Source: Rikenellaceae bacterium (GTDB lineage Bacteria; Bacteroidota; Bacteroidia; Bacteroidales; UBA932). Taken from it: DNA of 8,380 nt. Positions 1-7,986 of this stretch are shown here, one piece after another (the stretch's first letter is position 1; each line of letters begins with the position of its first letter). Position numbers and translations under genes: made by a program. Under the pieces are notes generated by a model. The model saw nothing but the letters and a program-made list of their open reading frames with translations. It searched no databases and was not told the DNA's origin. The DNA lies in assembly GCA_003513895.1 (NCBI GenBank), contig DOSU01000042.1:2393-10772 (forward strand), in the 5' to 3' direction.

Positions 1-1376
1 TGTCTGTCTGTCTCGTAATCCCAGTTGTCGAAAAACTGAACAACAAGCGGAAGAAGCCTTTTCGCCTCTGATTCTGCGGTCTTGAGGTCGGGCGTTTTTC
101 TTGAATAGGTTGCTGCCAGTTTCTCGAACTTCCCTATGAAGGGTACAATCTCTGAGCCGTTGATTCCTGCCTCGTTGAAGTAAAGGTCTGCCATATTGTA
201 AAGTGAAACCTCTTTGTATAGCTCCTCCATCTCTCCAAGTACCCTGCCGTACTTTACTTTTCTGGCTGCATCTGCCTCTGCCCATCTGGCAAACGCCTGC
301 TCCTCAGCTCTCTTCTGCTCCACTAGGTTCATCTTTGTGACCCCAAGAACCTCTCCTTTCCAGCGCAGGTATGTGTTTCCTGCAGAGGATAGTCTTGTGC
401 TGTAACGGAATTTTAGGCTTTCATTAGAAGCAATTGCATCCTCCATGATACGCATCTTCTCTGCACGTATTGCAATTCTCTCAATATTCTCCCCATAGAT
501 AATCTTAGCCAGAGCAAAAGATGGAATATACTCCCTTGTTGTTCCCGGGAAACCGGCAATCATAGCAAATTCATCCTTTTTTGCCCCCTGAAGAGAGATG
601 CTTAAAAATTTAGCTGGCTTAAAAGCCACATTCTCCTTTGAATAATTTGCAGGCTGATTCTCTTTCCCTGCGTAAACCCTGAGTATTGCAAAATCACCTG
701 TATGGCGAGGCCAGCTGTAGTTATCTGTATTGCCCCCGAACTTGCCTACAGCAAACGGCGGTGCCGCCACCATGCGAATATCTTTGTAAACTGTGTAGAT
801 ACTCATGATATATCGGTTGCTGCCAAAGATAGCCTGCATCCTTACCTCTCTTTTGGTACCCTTGGTTACAAGCTTTGCATGAGCCTTGCCATTTTCGTTA
901 ATTTTACTCTGTCTGGTAACTCCCACAAGGCCTTCAGTCCCGGCAAGCATTATATCAGTAACATCCTGCATACTCTCCAGAACCTTCATCTCAAGACCTC
1001 TGCAGAGAGACTCCTCTGAATGGTTTCGGGCCCAGTAGCCATATTTGAGAAAATCGTTTTTCTCATCCGAAAATCTTTCCAGATATGAAAGAACAACATG
1101 GTAGTTTGTTAACACAAGTCCGTTTTCGGAAATAAAACTTCCGGTTCCGAAGCTCCTCAGGTTTGCACCCTCTCCCATCAGACCACCAACAGCCTGATTA
1201 AGCGACGGATTGATATCTGAATAAAGAGCATCCGCAGGAAGTTTCAGCCCCATACTCTTCATCTCCTTATATTTTTGCTTCTTGATAAGAAAAGGCAGCC
1301 ACATTCCCTCCTCTCCTCTGGCACCCGAGGGAATTAACAATATTAAGGCAATGACTGCTGTAAGTAGTTTCTTCAT
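1..1376 (-). CDS. S46 family serine peptidase (DPP7/DPP11-like), N-terminal 458 residues (partial)
   Basis: The N-terminal two thirds of an S46 peptidase, a family whose characterised members (DPP7, DPP11) remove dipeptides from peptide N-termini in the bacterial periplasm. It starts with a signal peptide (residues 1-21, MKKLLTAVIALILLIPSGAR then GEEGMW). The catalytic His is His93 in LTNYHVV and the catalytic Asp is Asp228 in SWPRHTGDF; their spacing of 135 matches the family. The region between them also aligns (DFLKYGYWARN, ESMQDVT, APPFAVGKFGG), as does MIAGFPGTTREYIPS at residues 272-286. The nucleophile Ser (expected in a GNSGSP motif) and the residue that sets DPP7 or DPP11 specificity lie beyond the left edge, so activity and specificity cannot be judged. 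It is odd in three places: TNHHC has become TNYHV, the partner Cys upstream is absent (GTGSFIS), and TDNW is TDNY (Asn219-Tyr220). The reading frame is intact. It follows the zinc protease by 39 bases, with an A-rich leader and no Shine-Dalgarno sequence. Confidence 0.92.
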   Translation of the reverse strand, partial: MKKLLTAVIALILLIPSGARGEEGMWLPFLIKKQKYKEMKSMGLKLPADALYSDINPSLNQAVGGLMGEGANLRSFGTGSFISENGLVLTNYHVVLSYLERFSDEKNDFLKYGYWARNHSEESLCRGLEMKVLESMQDVTDIMLAGTEGLVGVTRQSKINENGKAHAKLVTKGTKREVRMQAIFGSNRYIMSIYTVYKDIRMVAAPPFAVGKFGGNTDNYSWPRHTGDFAILRVYAGKENQPANYSKENVAFKPAKFLSISLQGAKKDEFAMIAGFPGTTREYIPSFALAKIIYGENIERIAIRAEKMRIMEDAIASNESLKFRYSTRLSSAGNTYLRWKGEVLGVTKMNLVEQKRAEEQAFARWAEADAARKVKYGRVLGEMEELYKEVSLYNMADLYFNEAGINGSEIVPFIGKFEKLAATYSRKTPDLKTAESEAKRLLPLVVQFFDNWDYETDR

Positions 1377-1415
1377 GTATCTTTATTCTGTTATTGACAG
1401 CAAAAAGCGGAAGTG
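1377..1415 (-). other. 39-base spacer between the zinc protease and S46 genes
   Basis: This is the longest non-coding stretch in the window. It holds no T-run hairpin typical of an intrinsic terminator; the only inverted repeat is a 4-base CTGT/ACAG pair around TATTG. I see no convincing Bacteroidota promoter (TTTG near -33 with TAnnTTTG near -7). The 15 or so bases before the S46 start are A-rich (AATAAAGATAC), as is usual for translation starts in this phylum. The S46 gene is therefore probably read from the same transcript as the zinc protease. Confidence 0.5.
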
Positions 1416-3659
1416 CTATCCCCCTTGCCCTTTGCCGGCTCTTGTATTTATATATTTTCTTGTTTTTAAAAGCTGATTATGTGCTGCCGATGCTATAATT
1501 GTGTGAACACCAGTTGCGGTCTCCTCCTGCTTTTGGGGAAGGAGAGAAATCTTTTTCAGCAACTGAATATATGCTGACTGAAGGTTTCTGATAAAGGGAT
1601 CGCCGGCAGAAGACTCCTTTATAATATGATTATGAGCCATCTCCAGGTACTCAGCAACCGTAAGCGCCTCTGCAGACTGATGCTGCCATAGTGCAATTCT
1701 TGGCAGAATGAAATTACCCAGCATTGCATCCATTACATCACTCTGTCTCTTCATTATAATCTCCGTAAGCGGACCGTATACTGCAGAAATGCTTTCAATA
1801 TTAAGATGTTCCGGAGCAGCCGTTAACTGACCAAGTGCAAACAACAACGCCTCTCTCTGCTTTGGGGCCCCGACAGCTACATTCCTCTGGGACATGTCAC
1901 CCTCTGAAAGCTGATTCTGATACGCTCCTCCTGCGTAGGAGAGCGAAAGGCTGATATATCTGAAATATTGCTTCACCAGCGCATCGTACCTCTCCTTTAC
2001 CAAAGAAGCACTTCCGCCTGCCTCAGATGTCCATTGTACAAGATTAGAAACAATGATTCTTGTATTCTCAATTCCGTAATCCGATGACCTTACAACATCG
2101 TCCCCAAGAGATTCGGACTGTGCAGATGGGTCGGGCGAGATTGGCGAAGCAATGAAGGAGGCAAATTTATATTCAGGAGATTTGCTCTTTGCAGTCATGA
2201 GACTGTCGAGCCATTTGTACTCCAGAGCAGGTGTATACTTATTTTCGAAATATCTGTAACCATATTCAATTGACAGGTAATCAAAGGGTCCCAGAACAGG
2301 AGGAGTCATCTTTACTCCCCTTTTGAAATCTTCTGAGTTTGCAACATGATTATTCCTAGCATAGTCCATAACTGAAGCTGTAGTCCCGTACTTTGTTGTA
2401 AATGAAGGAGACTTGAGAGAATCAACCGGATATGCATATGAGCTTCTCATGTTATGCTGAATTCCCAACATATGACCAATTTCATGAGCAATAGCATATC
2501 TTATCATCTCTCCTGTCATATCTGTGTCGTACTCAATTGCCCTTGCTGCAGGATCTGCAGCAGCAGTCTGGGTAAAGCGCCACATTTTTACCAGTTTTAT
2601 CACATCGTTCCACCAAAGCACCTCTCCTGTGAGTATCTCTCCGCTTCTTGGATCTGACCATATCTGTCCTGCGGCATTGGCCTCTTCAAGAGGCAGATAC
2701 CTTACCAGATTATTCTTAATATCATAAGGATCAAGATCCGGAGTTTCGGAAAACTCCCTGGCTACCATCACATTTCTGAAGCCGATTTTCTCAAAGGCCT
2801 TGTTCCAGTCTTCAATTCCCATCTTGATGTATGGAATCCATGATGAAGGAAAATATGGCTCTACATAGACAACAATCTGATTCTGAGGAGTAACAGGAAT
2901 TCCGGCTCTGAACTGAGAAATAGAATCTCTGTGTGGCTCTATTCTCCATCTGGTGATGTATCTGTTTGTAGATATCTCTTTACCCGAAGCGTAATGCTTC
3001 CGGTTATGAGGCTGATACCCCATCCTGGGATCGTTGAAGCGGGGCTTCAGAATCTTATCGGGCAACTGCATCAGAAAATACTGAACAGTTATTGCAAATG
3101 TCTCCTTAGGTCCCAGAAATTCGTAATGGCTCCTGATATTTATATGATCTTCGTGCTCCTTAACTGAAACAATCCCGCTGAGTTTTGGCTCAAGCCTTCC
3201 CTTTTTGACATTGTCCGGCAAAGGCCAAGCCAGCGAAACCTCTTCTGAGAAGAACTTTGAAACATCAATGGTTGAAACTCCATGATTACTTGAGGATTCT
3301 ATCTCAAAGAAATAAACTCCTCCTGTAACTGAATTTCTAGCCAGTGGATCTGCAATTGCATCGTTATTTTCAACATCCACAAAATTTTCTCTCTTCTCCA
3401 TAACAAGCAATCCGTTGCGCTTTACAAAACGAACAAGAACAGGAGGAGTTCTCATCTGACCTGCCGAATAGACCTTGGCAGATGGATCACTAATATCCAC
3501 AATCCTTGAACCGAACAAAATGTCCTTTCCAATAAGAGTGTCGGGTATGTGCAGAGCAAGCCTCTTTCCTTCGCGGCTCATCCCAATGAAACCTCCCTGT
3601 GCAGGGAGGATTACTGATGAGATAAACAGAAACAAAAGAGTTGCTAGGATTCTTTTCAT
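1416..3659 (-). CDS. Zinc-dependent met-zincin metalloprotease (DUF5117/DUF4953 type)
   Basis: A 747-residue exported zinc endopeptidase. The zinc site is HEIGHMLGIQH at residues 392-402: His392, His396 and His402 bind zinc and Glu393 is the catalytic base. The Met-turn follows in SVMDYA (Met431), giving the complete HExxHxxGxxH plus Met arrangement of met-zincins. Upstream, residues about 70-270 resemble DUF5117 (VTGGVYFFEIESSS, RWRIEP, QIVVYVEPYFPSSWIPYIKMG), preceded by a short DUF5118-like segment; the region after residue 385 corresponds to DUF4953. I chose the Met at 3659 because it begins a clean signal peptide (MKRILATLLFLFISSVILPA, then QGG). The frame stays open up to a Met at 3728, but the extra 23 residues are polar, overlap the end of the upstream gene and would bury the signal. 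No lipobox is present, so a periplasmic or secreted location is likely. No type IX secretion C-terminal domain is visible; the tail is short and Gly/Lys-rich. Peptide substrate unknown. Confidence 0.93.
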   Translation of the reverse strand: MKRILATLLFLFISSVILPAQGGFIGMSREGKRLALHIPDTLIGKDILFGSRIVDISDPSAKVYSAGQMRTPPVLVRFVKRNGLLVMEKRENFVDVENNDAIADPLARNSVTGGVYFFEIESSSNHGVSTIDVSKFFSEEVSLAWPLPDNVKKGRLEPKLSGIVSVKEHEDHINIRSHYEFLGPKETFAITVQYFLMQLPDKILKPRFNDPRMGYQPHNRKHYASGKEISTNRYITRWRIEPHRDSISQFRAGIPVTPQNQIVVYVEPYFPSSWIPYIKMGIEDWNKAFEKIGFRNVMVAREFSETPDLDPYDIKNNLVRYLPLEEANAAGQIWSDPRSGEILTGEVLWWNDVIKLVKMWRFTQTAAADPAARAIEYDTDMTGEMIRYAIAHEIGHMLGIQHNMRSSYAYPVDSLKSPSFTTKYGTTASVMDYARNNHVANSEDFKRGVKMTPPVLGPFDYLSIEYGYRYFENKYTPALEYKWLDSLMTAKSKSPEYKFASFIASPISPDPSAQSESLGDDVVRSSDYGIENTRIIVSNLVQWTSEAGGSASLVKERYDALVKQYFRYISLSLSYAGGAYQNQLSEGDMSQRNVAVGAPKQREALLFALGQLTAAPEHLNIESISAVYGPLTEIIMKRQSDVMDAMLGNFILPRIALWQHQSAEALTVAEYLEMAHNHIIKESSAGDPFIRNLQSAYIQLLKKISLLPQKQEETATGVHTIIASAAHNQLLKTRKYINTRAGKGQGG

Positions 3660-3669
3660 AAGCTGTGTT

Positions 3670-5160
3670 TTATTTAGGAGTGTACCTGTATGAAACTTTG
3701 TACAAATCTCCCTCTTTCTTGATATCAAGCAGTGCCGGCTGAATTCTCATAAAGTACGGCGATGTGCTTTTGAACCATGCGTCAAAAATTATTTCAGGTT
3801 CTGTTGAAGAAAAATCATATGTTCCCTCCAGTTTCACAAGTTCCACAATCATTGTTGCTAAAACGGGATAGGTGCAGTTTGCAATAATACCGTTTGTAGT
3901 TTTTGAGTCAAGGTGCCACTGTTTATTACCGTTTGTACCGGTTTCCCAGTCTGCTTTCAATATAATATTTGCAGAGAACTCCTGTGGGTTTGCGGTTACA
4001 GTACCTTTAAGAGGATTATCATCTTGAGCAACAAAACGAAGTAATGAGTCCGAGGGTGAGAAGAACCTTGTAGTCTTGCCAACTCCGTAGTCTGCCATTA
4101 CAGTATCTGTTGTTGCAAACAAAAGCATATCAGAAAGCCTTAGAATATCACCACCTGGCGAGTTTGACTGGCAACCGAAATAGGTGTTAAAACTCATGTT
4201 TTTATAGCTTCTCATATAGTTCTTTGCAGAAGAATTGGGACCGGCATTTATTACCACTTTGCCCGACCACGTACCATCGCTTGCTTTTATTGCCTGCAAA
4301 ATCTGAAATCCGCTTCCACTTAGCAAGGCTGCACTCTTCATAACCGGAGTAAAGTCAACTTCGGGATCGTTTACCCTTACATTAAAAGATCCCTTCTCTG
4401 TAGAGACAGCAAAATATTTTGAAGTTCCTCTGTCAAGAGTAAACTTTAGATTTTTGCTAATTCCTGCAGCATCCCTTTGTTTGATTTGAACCTCGAAAGT
4501 TTGGCTGAGCTGTCCCTTTGTTAGCGTAATCTTGTTTGTGTTTCCTCCGTTTATCAGAAAGTCTGCTCCTATGGTAAGGTCTCCCTCAATATTAAGGGCA
4601 GCCTCACTGTCATATGCAAGCGGGGTATCAAAAGCTACTGTGAATATCAGCTTCTCTGCCAGAAACGGATTAGTATGCTCGTTTTCCGGCTGAGTTGTGA
4701 AAGACAGCATTGGAAGCACAATCTCTTTTGTAAGAAGAACAGTATGTTCTGGATTGATTTTTGGGTCAACTGCGTAATCTGTTCCGGGGACTATAGTTGC
4801 CTTTAGGGTAAGTTCTGAGTCCCAGATATTATCGTTTAATAGTGTAACCGGAATAACAGCCTCACTCTTTCCTGCCTCAACAACAATCTCTTTTGAAACA
4901 AGAGTGTAGTGTTCATTCTCAATTGCTGTTCCTGAGAAAGCAAACTTAACTGTAAGGTTTTTAGGTGCCGGTTTTGATAACTTTACATTTATATCAAATG
5001 TTCCTGTTTGTGTATTTATAGTTGACTGTCCAGTTTCGAAGTATATTGAAGGAGAGTAGCTTCCCTCAAGTTCAATTTTTTCGCATGAAGTGGTGCCTGC
5101 AACAATTGCAAATAATGCAACAATTGCCAGGGTCCATTTTAATGTTAAAGAATTTTTCAT
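3670..5160 (-). CDS. Lipoprotein with two Calx-beta-like repeats and an unassigned C-terminal domain
   Basis: A 496-residue protein with a lipoprotein signal: a hydrophobic stretch to GTTSC, with Cys26 the likely lipidated residue. The mature start CEKIELE is acidic, which may favour surface export in Bacteroidota, but this is suggestive only. Residues about 38-147 and 150-270 look like two beta-sandwich repeats. The first has FDINVKLSKPAPKNLTVKF, then ENEHYTLVSKEIVVEAGKSE and VIPVTLLND, the pattern of Calx-beta or the related DUF1735/DUF4843-type domains. The second has LIFTVAFDTP, GADFLINGGNTNKITLTKGQ and FNVRVNDPEV. Residues about 275-496 I do not recognise; they are rich in Gly, Ser, Asn and aromatics and contain Cys330 and Cys429, a possible disulfide. 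A ligand-binding or structural role at the cell surface is inferred. The stop is 10 bases before the start of the zinc protease, so translational coupling is likely. Confidence 0.75.
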   Translation of the reverse strand: MKNSLTLKWTLAIVALFAIVAGTTSCEKIELEGSYSPSIYFETGQSTINTQTGTFDINVKLSKPAPKNLTVKFAFSGTAIENEHYTLVSKEIVVEAGKSEAVIPVTLLNDNIWDSELTLKATIVPGTDYAVDPKINPEHTVLLTKEIVLPMLSFTTQPENEHTNPFLAEKLIFTVAFDTPLAYDSEAALNIEGDLTIGADFLINGGNTNKITLTKGQLSQTFEVQIKQRDAAGISKNLKFTLDRGTSKYFAVSTEKGSFNVRVNDPEVDFTPVMKSAALLSGSGFQILQAIKASDGTWSGKVVINAGPNSSAKNYMRSYKNMSFNTYFGCQSNSPGGDILRLSDMLLFATTDTVMADYGVGKTTRFFSPSDSLLRFVAQDDNPLKGTVTANPQEFSANIILKADWETGTNGNKQWHLDSKTTNGIIANCTYPVLATMIVELVKLEGTYDFSSTEPEIIFDAWFKSTSPYFMRIQPALLDIKKEGDLYKVSYRYTPK

Positions 5161-5167
5161 CGTATAG

Positions 5168-6748
5168 TTATAAGGTTAGTATTCCTATTGAAATTCCGGC
5201 CGTATACCAGCCAGCCTTGCCCTCTGCGAATATATTGCCTCCGTAAAGGGATGCATATCCCAGAATAGGGGTGCTTTTTATCATACGGAGCGGGAAGGTA
5301 TATCTCATCTCTCCGTTAATCCGGAAAGTGTTCTTCTTGTGATACTCAAGATCAGGTGAAAGGATCTCTGTTCCAACTATGCTTTCAGCAGCCATGTTAA
5401 GCTTTGCAGAGGTATTGAGCGACGCACCCGCCGAGGCAGAGAGAATCAGCACACCCTTACTGCTGTTAAGAAGCCTTATCTTGCCATTGACACCGGCTAT
5501 AAGCTTACCTGAGGCATATTCTGAATGGGGCAGATAATAGTTATTTGAGAATCCCTCGTATCCAGCCTCTGCTCCTGCAGCCCAGCGATAGCTGTTCTTG
5601 CCGGAATCTATTGCGGTTGTACTCCATGAAAGGCGGAAATCTGAGGTTTTTACAACAAATCTGTTTTTGTAAACATAGATGGTCTCCCATGTTTCTGTTG
5701 TTACTCCTGTGATAGTGTCTCTTTCTGAGATAAGTTCTTGTCTGAACTCGTCTGCTCCTCCGTCTCTAAGAGTCGCTTCTGCTCTGAAGTTATGAAGCAT
5801 GTTGTTCTTTTCCAGAAGATAGTCTGCAAGAAATGAGTACGTGAACTCATTGTAAGAACCCGGACTCTGGCGAAGATTGCCTAATGTCTCCTCCCATCTT
5901 GCGTCAAATCCCGCAGAGAGAAGTAGTTTACTCTCCTCTCCCCTGAAGTTGTACTGGAGTGCTCCTCCGTAGTAATCGCTGAGGAACTGGCGAGAAAAGC
6001 CCTTGTACCCGCCAATTCGTCCCTCTGCGTGCTCAAGGCCCGAGAAGGTATAATATTGAAGGTTGGGGTCTGTCTGGATTGTTGTGAGACCGGGCATTTT
6101 CTCTTTCCCAAATCTGTAGCTCAGGTTTATACCTGCAGTGTGTTTTTCGGTTATTTCAAATATCACTGAAGGGATAAGTGAGTAGTCCAGGTGGTAGCTC
6201 CTTGAGCGCGGATCTCTTTGTCTTGCTATGTCAGCAACATTGTAATCAATTGTAAGACCATAATTTACCCTACTCTTGTATTTAGTATAGACTATTAAAC
6301 CAAGGTCAAATTTTTGTGTCTCGTAGTTTCCTCTGACACTGCTTCCATAAATAAATGGATTGTTGTTATAGGAATTAGAAACGTCTGACCATCCTTTGTC
6401 GTACTCCTTGTCCATGTTGAAAGTGAATGTTCCCTTTACAAAGATCTTTTCACACAACTGGTCATATCGTTCTGTTTCGAATAGTAGTCCTCTTACTTCA
6501 GATCCCTCCTGAACGCGGTGATAGTCACCGGCACTATTGTATACTCCGAGGGTTGTGAAGCTTCCCCTCTCAACAACTCCAAATTTCATTCCTGCAGCAT
6601 TGGTTGTTTTCTCCCACTGCATTCCTGTTTTTTGCATCTCTCTTTTTTCTAGAGATGGAAATGTTTTGAGTGTGTCGGCACCGGCTCCCTGAAGACCTGT
6701 GCATGCCAGTGTGGCAATTATTATAGCTATATAGTTTATTGTCCTCAT
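5168..6748 (-). CDS. DUF6850-like outer-membrane beta-barrel protein
   Basis: A 526-residue protein with an N-terminal export signal (hydrophobic residues 5-19) and a good signal-peptidase-I site after Ala24 (GAGA before Asp25). Cys16 in TLAC could be misread as a lipobox; for a barrel the signal-peptidase-I reading is more likely. A WEKTTNAAGM motif (residues 45-54) is followed by long stretches of alternating polar and hydrophobic, aromatic-rich strands through to the C-terminus, for example QKFDLGLIVYTKYK, SLIPSVIFEITEKHTAGINL and GEMRYTFPLRMI. This fits the DUF6850 outer-membrane beta-barrel family in length and in its usual company with DUF4876 and TonB-receptor genes. It could be a passive pore, an assembly partner or a surface adhesin; no substrate motif is visible. 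The C-terminal residue is Leu rather than an aromatic. It lies 6 bases after the DUF4876 gene and ends 7 bases before the next lipoprotein. The family assignment is recalled, not searched. Confidence 0.8.
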   Translation of the reverse strand: MRTINYIAIIIATLACTGLQGAGADTLKTFPSLEKREMQKTGMQWEKTTNAAGMKFGVVERGSFTTLGVYNSAGDYHRVQEGSEVRGLLFETERYDQLCEKIFVKGTFTFNMDKEYDKGWSDVSNSYNNNPFIYGSSVRGNYETQKFDLGLIVYTKYKSRVNYGLTIDYNVADIARQRDPRSRSYHLDYSLIPSVIFEITEKHTAGINLSYRFGKEKMPGLTTIQTDPNLQYYTFSGLEHAEGRIGGYKGFSRQFLSDYYGGALQYNFRGEESKLLLSAGFDARWEETLGNLRQSPGSYNEFTYSFLADYLLEKNNMLHNFRAEATLRDGGADEFRQELISERDTITGVTTETWETIYVYKNRFVVKTSDFRLSWSTTAIDSGKNSYRWAAGAEAGYEGFSNNYYLPHSEYASGKLIAGVNGKIRLLNSSKGVLILSASAGASLNTSAKLNMAAESIVGTEILSPDLEYHKKNTFRINGEMRYTFPLRMIKSTPILGYASLYGGNIFAEGKAGWYTAGISIGILTL

Positions 6749-6754
6749 AGTTTC

Positions 6755-7975
6755 TTAATTCAAAAGTTCCGGCTTATCGTATTTTCTTGGAGTTGGATCG
6801 AGTGTTATCACAAAATCCTCGGTGCTGTTGTTTACATCCTTAAGGATAAATCTGTTCCCTTCAACTGAACTTACTTTACGTTCAATGGACTCGTGAGTGT
6901 ATCCCGAAGTTGCATTAGTGAAAGCAAAACCTGCATCCACAATTGTCTGAAACCTCTTTAGGTTAATATCGGGTCCTGTTGAAGCATTGTTCTTAAGACA
7001 CTCTACTCCGTCAAGTACAACTGTTACTGGAACTCTTCGGAATCTCTCTCCCGATGTCTTTCCTGGCGCATAATACTGAGGCCACGAAAGAATATCCTCA
7101 TTTGTCTCAAAAATGAATACCGCATTTCCGCCACCTGTCATAAGATTGAAAAACTTAATCGTAAGAGAATTAGACAATATTGGAAGAGCCTTTACATCTG
7201 GATTCCCCATCCCATCTGTCTCTTTAACTTCAAAGTCGGCATTAGACAGATCAATTGATGTGGAGGCACTTGTTGTGTGATTTCTTGCATTCTTTGCTGC
7301 TATAACAATAGATTTGCCGGGCGCAACAGGATTGTCGTTGCCGTATCCCGGGAATTTGCATATTTGTCTTGCATATATATAATCTGGGTGATCTTTTGCA
7401 GGATACGCAGGAGGGGACATTGATTCTGCAAGTGCCAGGTATTTCCCGTCAATGTATACCGTATCTTCAGAATTATTATATATCTCTATATAGGCATCTA
7501 CAATATAGTTCTTGTTTGCATTATCCTTCGTACCTGTGTAGTATACTTTCGAGATAAGCAGGCTCTTGAGAACAAGTTTATCCAGAACTAGCTCTATATC
7601 CTCTTTGGTAAAGAGTTTCTTTCTGCCTATGCCTGCCTTTAATATTACGGTCGCCTTATCTTCAATAAGCTCTCCATCTGTAATGAGCTCTTTGTACTGA
7701 GCTCCGGTCATCTCCCAGCTTGTGGAGATGCTGTACTCATCCGGAATTAGTTCCGGAATTAACAGCAAACCGCTTGAATTTGTAGTAAATTTATATTCGG
7801 CAGAAGCACTTGTGAAAACAACCTCCTGATTTGCATATTTAATATCGCTCCTAAAATTTTCAGGCATTTTGAATTCAATATTCATGTTTCTGATCGGAAG
7901 AGGGAGCTCTCTGGTACAAGAGAGGGATGTCAACAAAATTGCCAGAATTCCGGTTATAATTGTGATTTTTTTCAT
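6755..7975 (-). CDS. DUF4876 domain-containing lipoprotein
   Basis: A 406-residue protein with a lipoprotein signal (MKK, hydrophobic stretch, SLSC with Cys20 as the lipidation site). Residues about 30-90 resemble a small Ig-like regulatory fold (NSSGLLLIPELIPDEYSIS), similar to the carboxypeptidase-regulatory-like domains of Bacteroidota surface proteins. From about residue 138 (LLISKVYYTGTKDN, then DAYIEIYNNSEDTVYIDG, then PGKSIVIAA) it matches what I know of DUF4876, which has a lamin-tail-like character. Cys206 and Cys326 are the only cysteines after Cys20 and could form a disulfide. The family has no established biochemical role that I know of. The gene directly follows the TonB-dependent receptor, the position SusD holds in glycan loci, so a ligand-binding or lid role is plausible but inferred. 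The residues after Cys20 (TRELP) are not the strongly acidic surface-export signal, so surface exposure is uncertain. The stop is 6 bases before the next gene. Confidence 0.88.
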   Translation of the reverse strand: MKKITIITGILAILLTSLSCTRELPLPIRNMNIEFKMPENFRSDIKYANQEVVFTSASAEYKFTTNSSGLLLIPELIPDEYSISTSWEMTGAQYKELITDGELIEDKATVILKAGIGRKKLFTKEDIELVLDKLVLKSLLISKVYYTGTKDNANKNYIVDAYIEIYNNSEDTVYIDGKYLALAESMSPPAYPAKDHPDYIYARQICKFPGYGNDNPVAPGKSIVIAAKNARNHTTSASTSIDLSNADFEVKETDGMGNPDVKALPILSNSLTIKFFNLMTGGGNAVFIFETNEDILSWPQYYAPGKTSGERFRRVPVTVVLDGVECLKNNASTGPDINLKRFQTIVDAGFAFTNATSGYTHESIERKVSSVEGNRFILKDVNNSTEDFVITLDPTPRKYDKPELLN

Positions 7976-7986
7976 ATTCCAGGTTG

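Noticed and set aside
1..14. Tandem TGTC tetranucleotide at the left edge (three copies) as a possible phase-variation repeat
   Set aside because: Only three copies are visible, and in frame they encode ETDR after NWDY, which fits the ordinary S46 sequence at this point. It could be longer outside the window, but nothing here supports slippage.
702..1019. Plus-strand open frame of 105 codons antisense to the S46 gene
   Set aside because: The minus-strand frame here encodes conserved S46 residues including the catalytic Asp; the plus-strand product has no recognisable motif and no start context. The other plus-strand frames were rejected for the same reason.
1388..1400. Inverted repeat CTGT-TATTG-ACAG in the spacer before the S46 gene as a terminator or operator
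   Set aside because: The stem is only 4 pairs with no GC-rich core and no following T-run, so it is within chance expectation.
3660..3728. Upstream Met at 3728 as the start of the zinc protease, giving 23 extra residues
   Set aside because: The added residues are polar and basic, overlap the coding end of the upstream lipoprotein gene, and would place the clear MKRILATLLFLF signal peptide inside the protein. The start at 3659 gives a clean signal and a 10-base gap.
5881..6111. Minus-strand frame of 76 codons inside the DUF6850-like gene in another frame
   Set aside because: It lies wholly within the barrel gene on the same strand, has an unremarkable composition and no similarity I recognise, so it is a shadow frame.
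6691..6706. Cys16 of the DUF6850-like protein (TLAC) as a lipidation site
   Set aside because: A better signal-peptidase-I site (GAGA before Asp25) follows, and the rest of the protein is an outer-membrane barrel, for which lipidation is not expected. It is not fully excluded.
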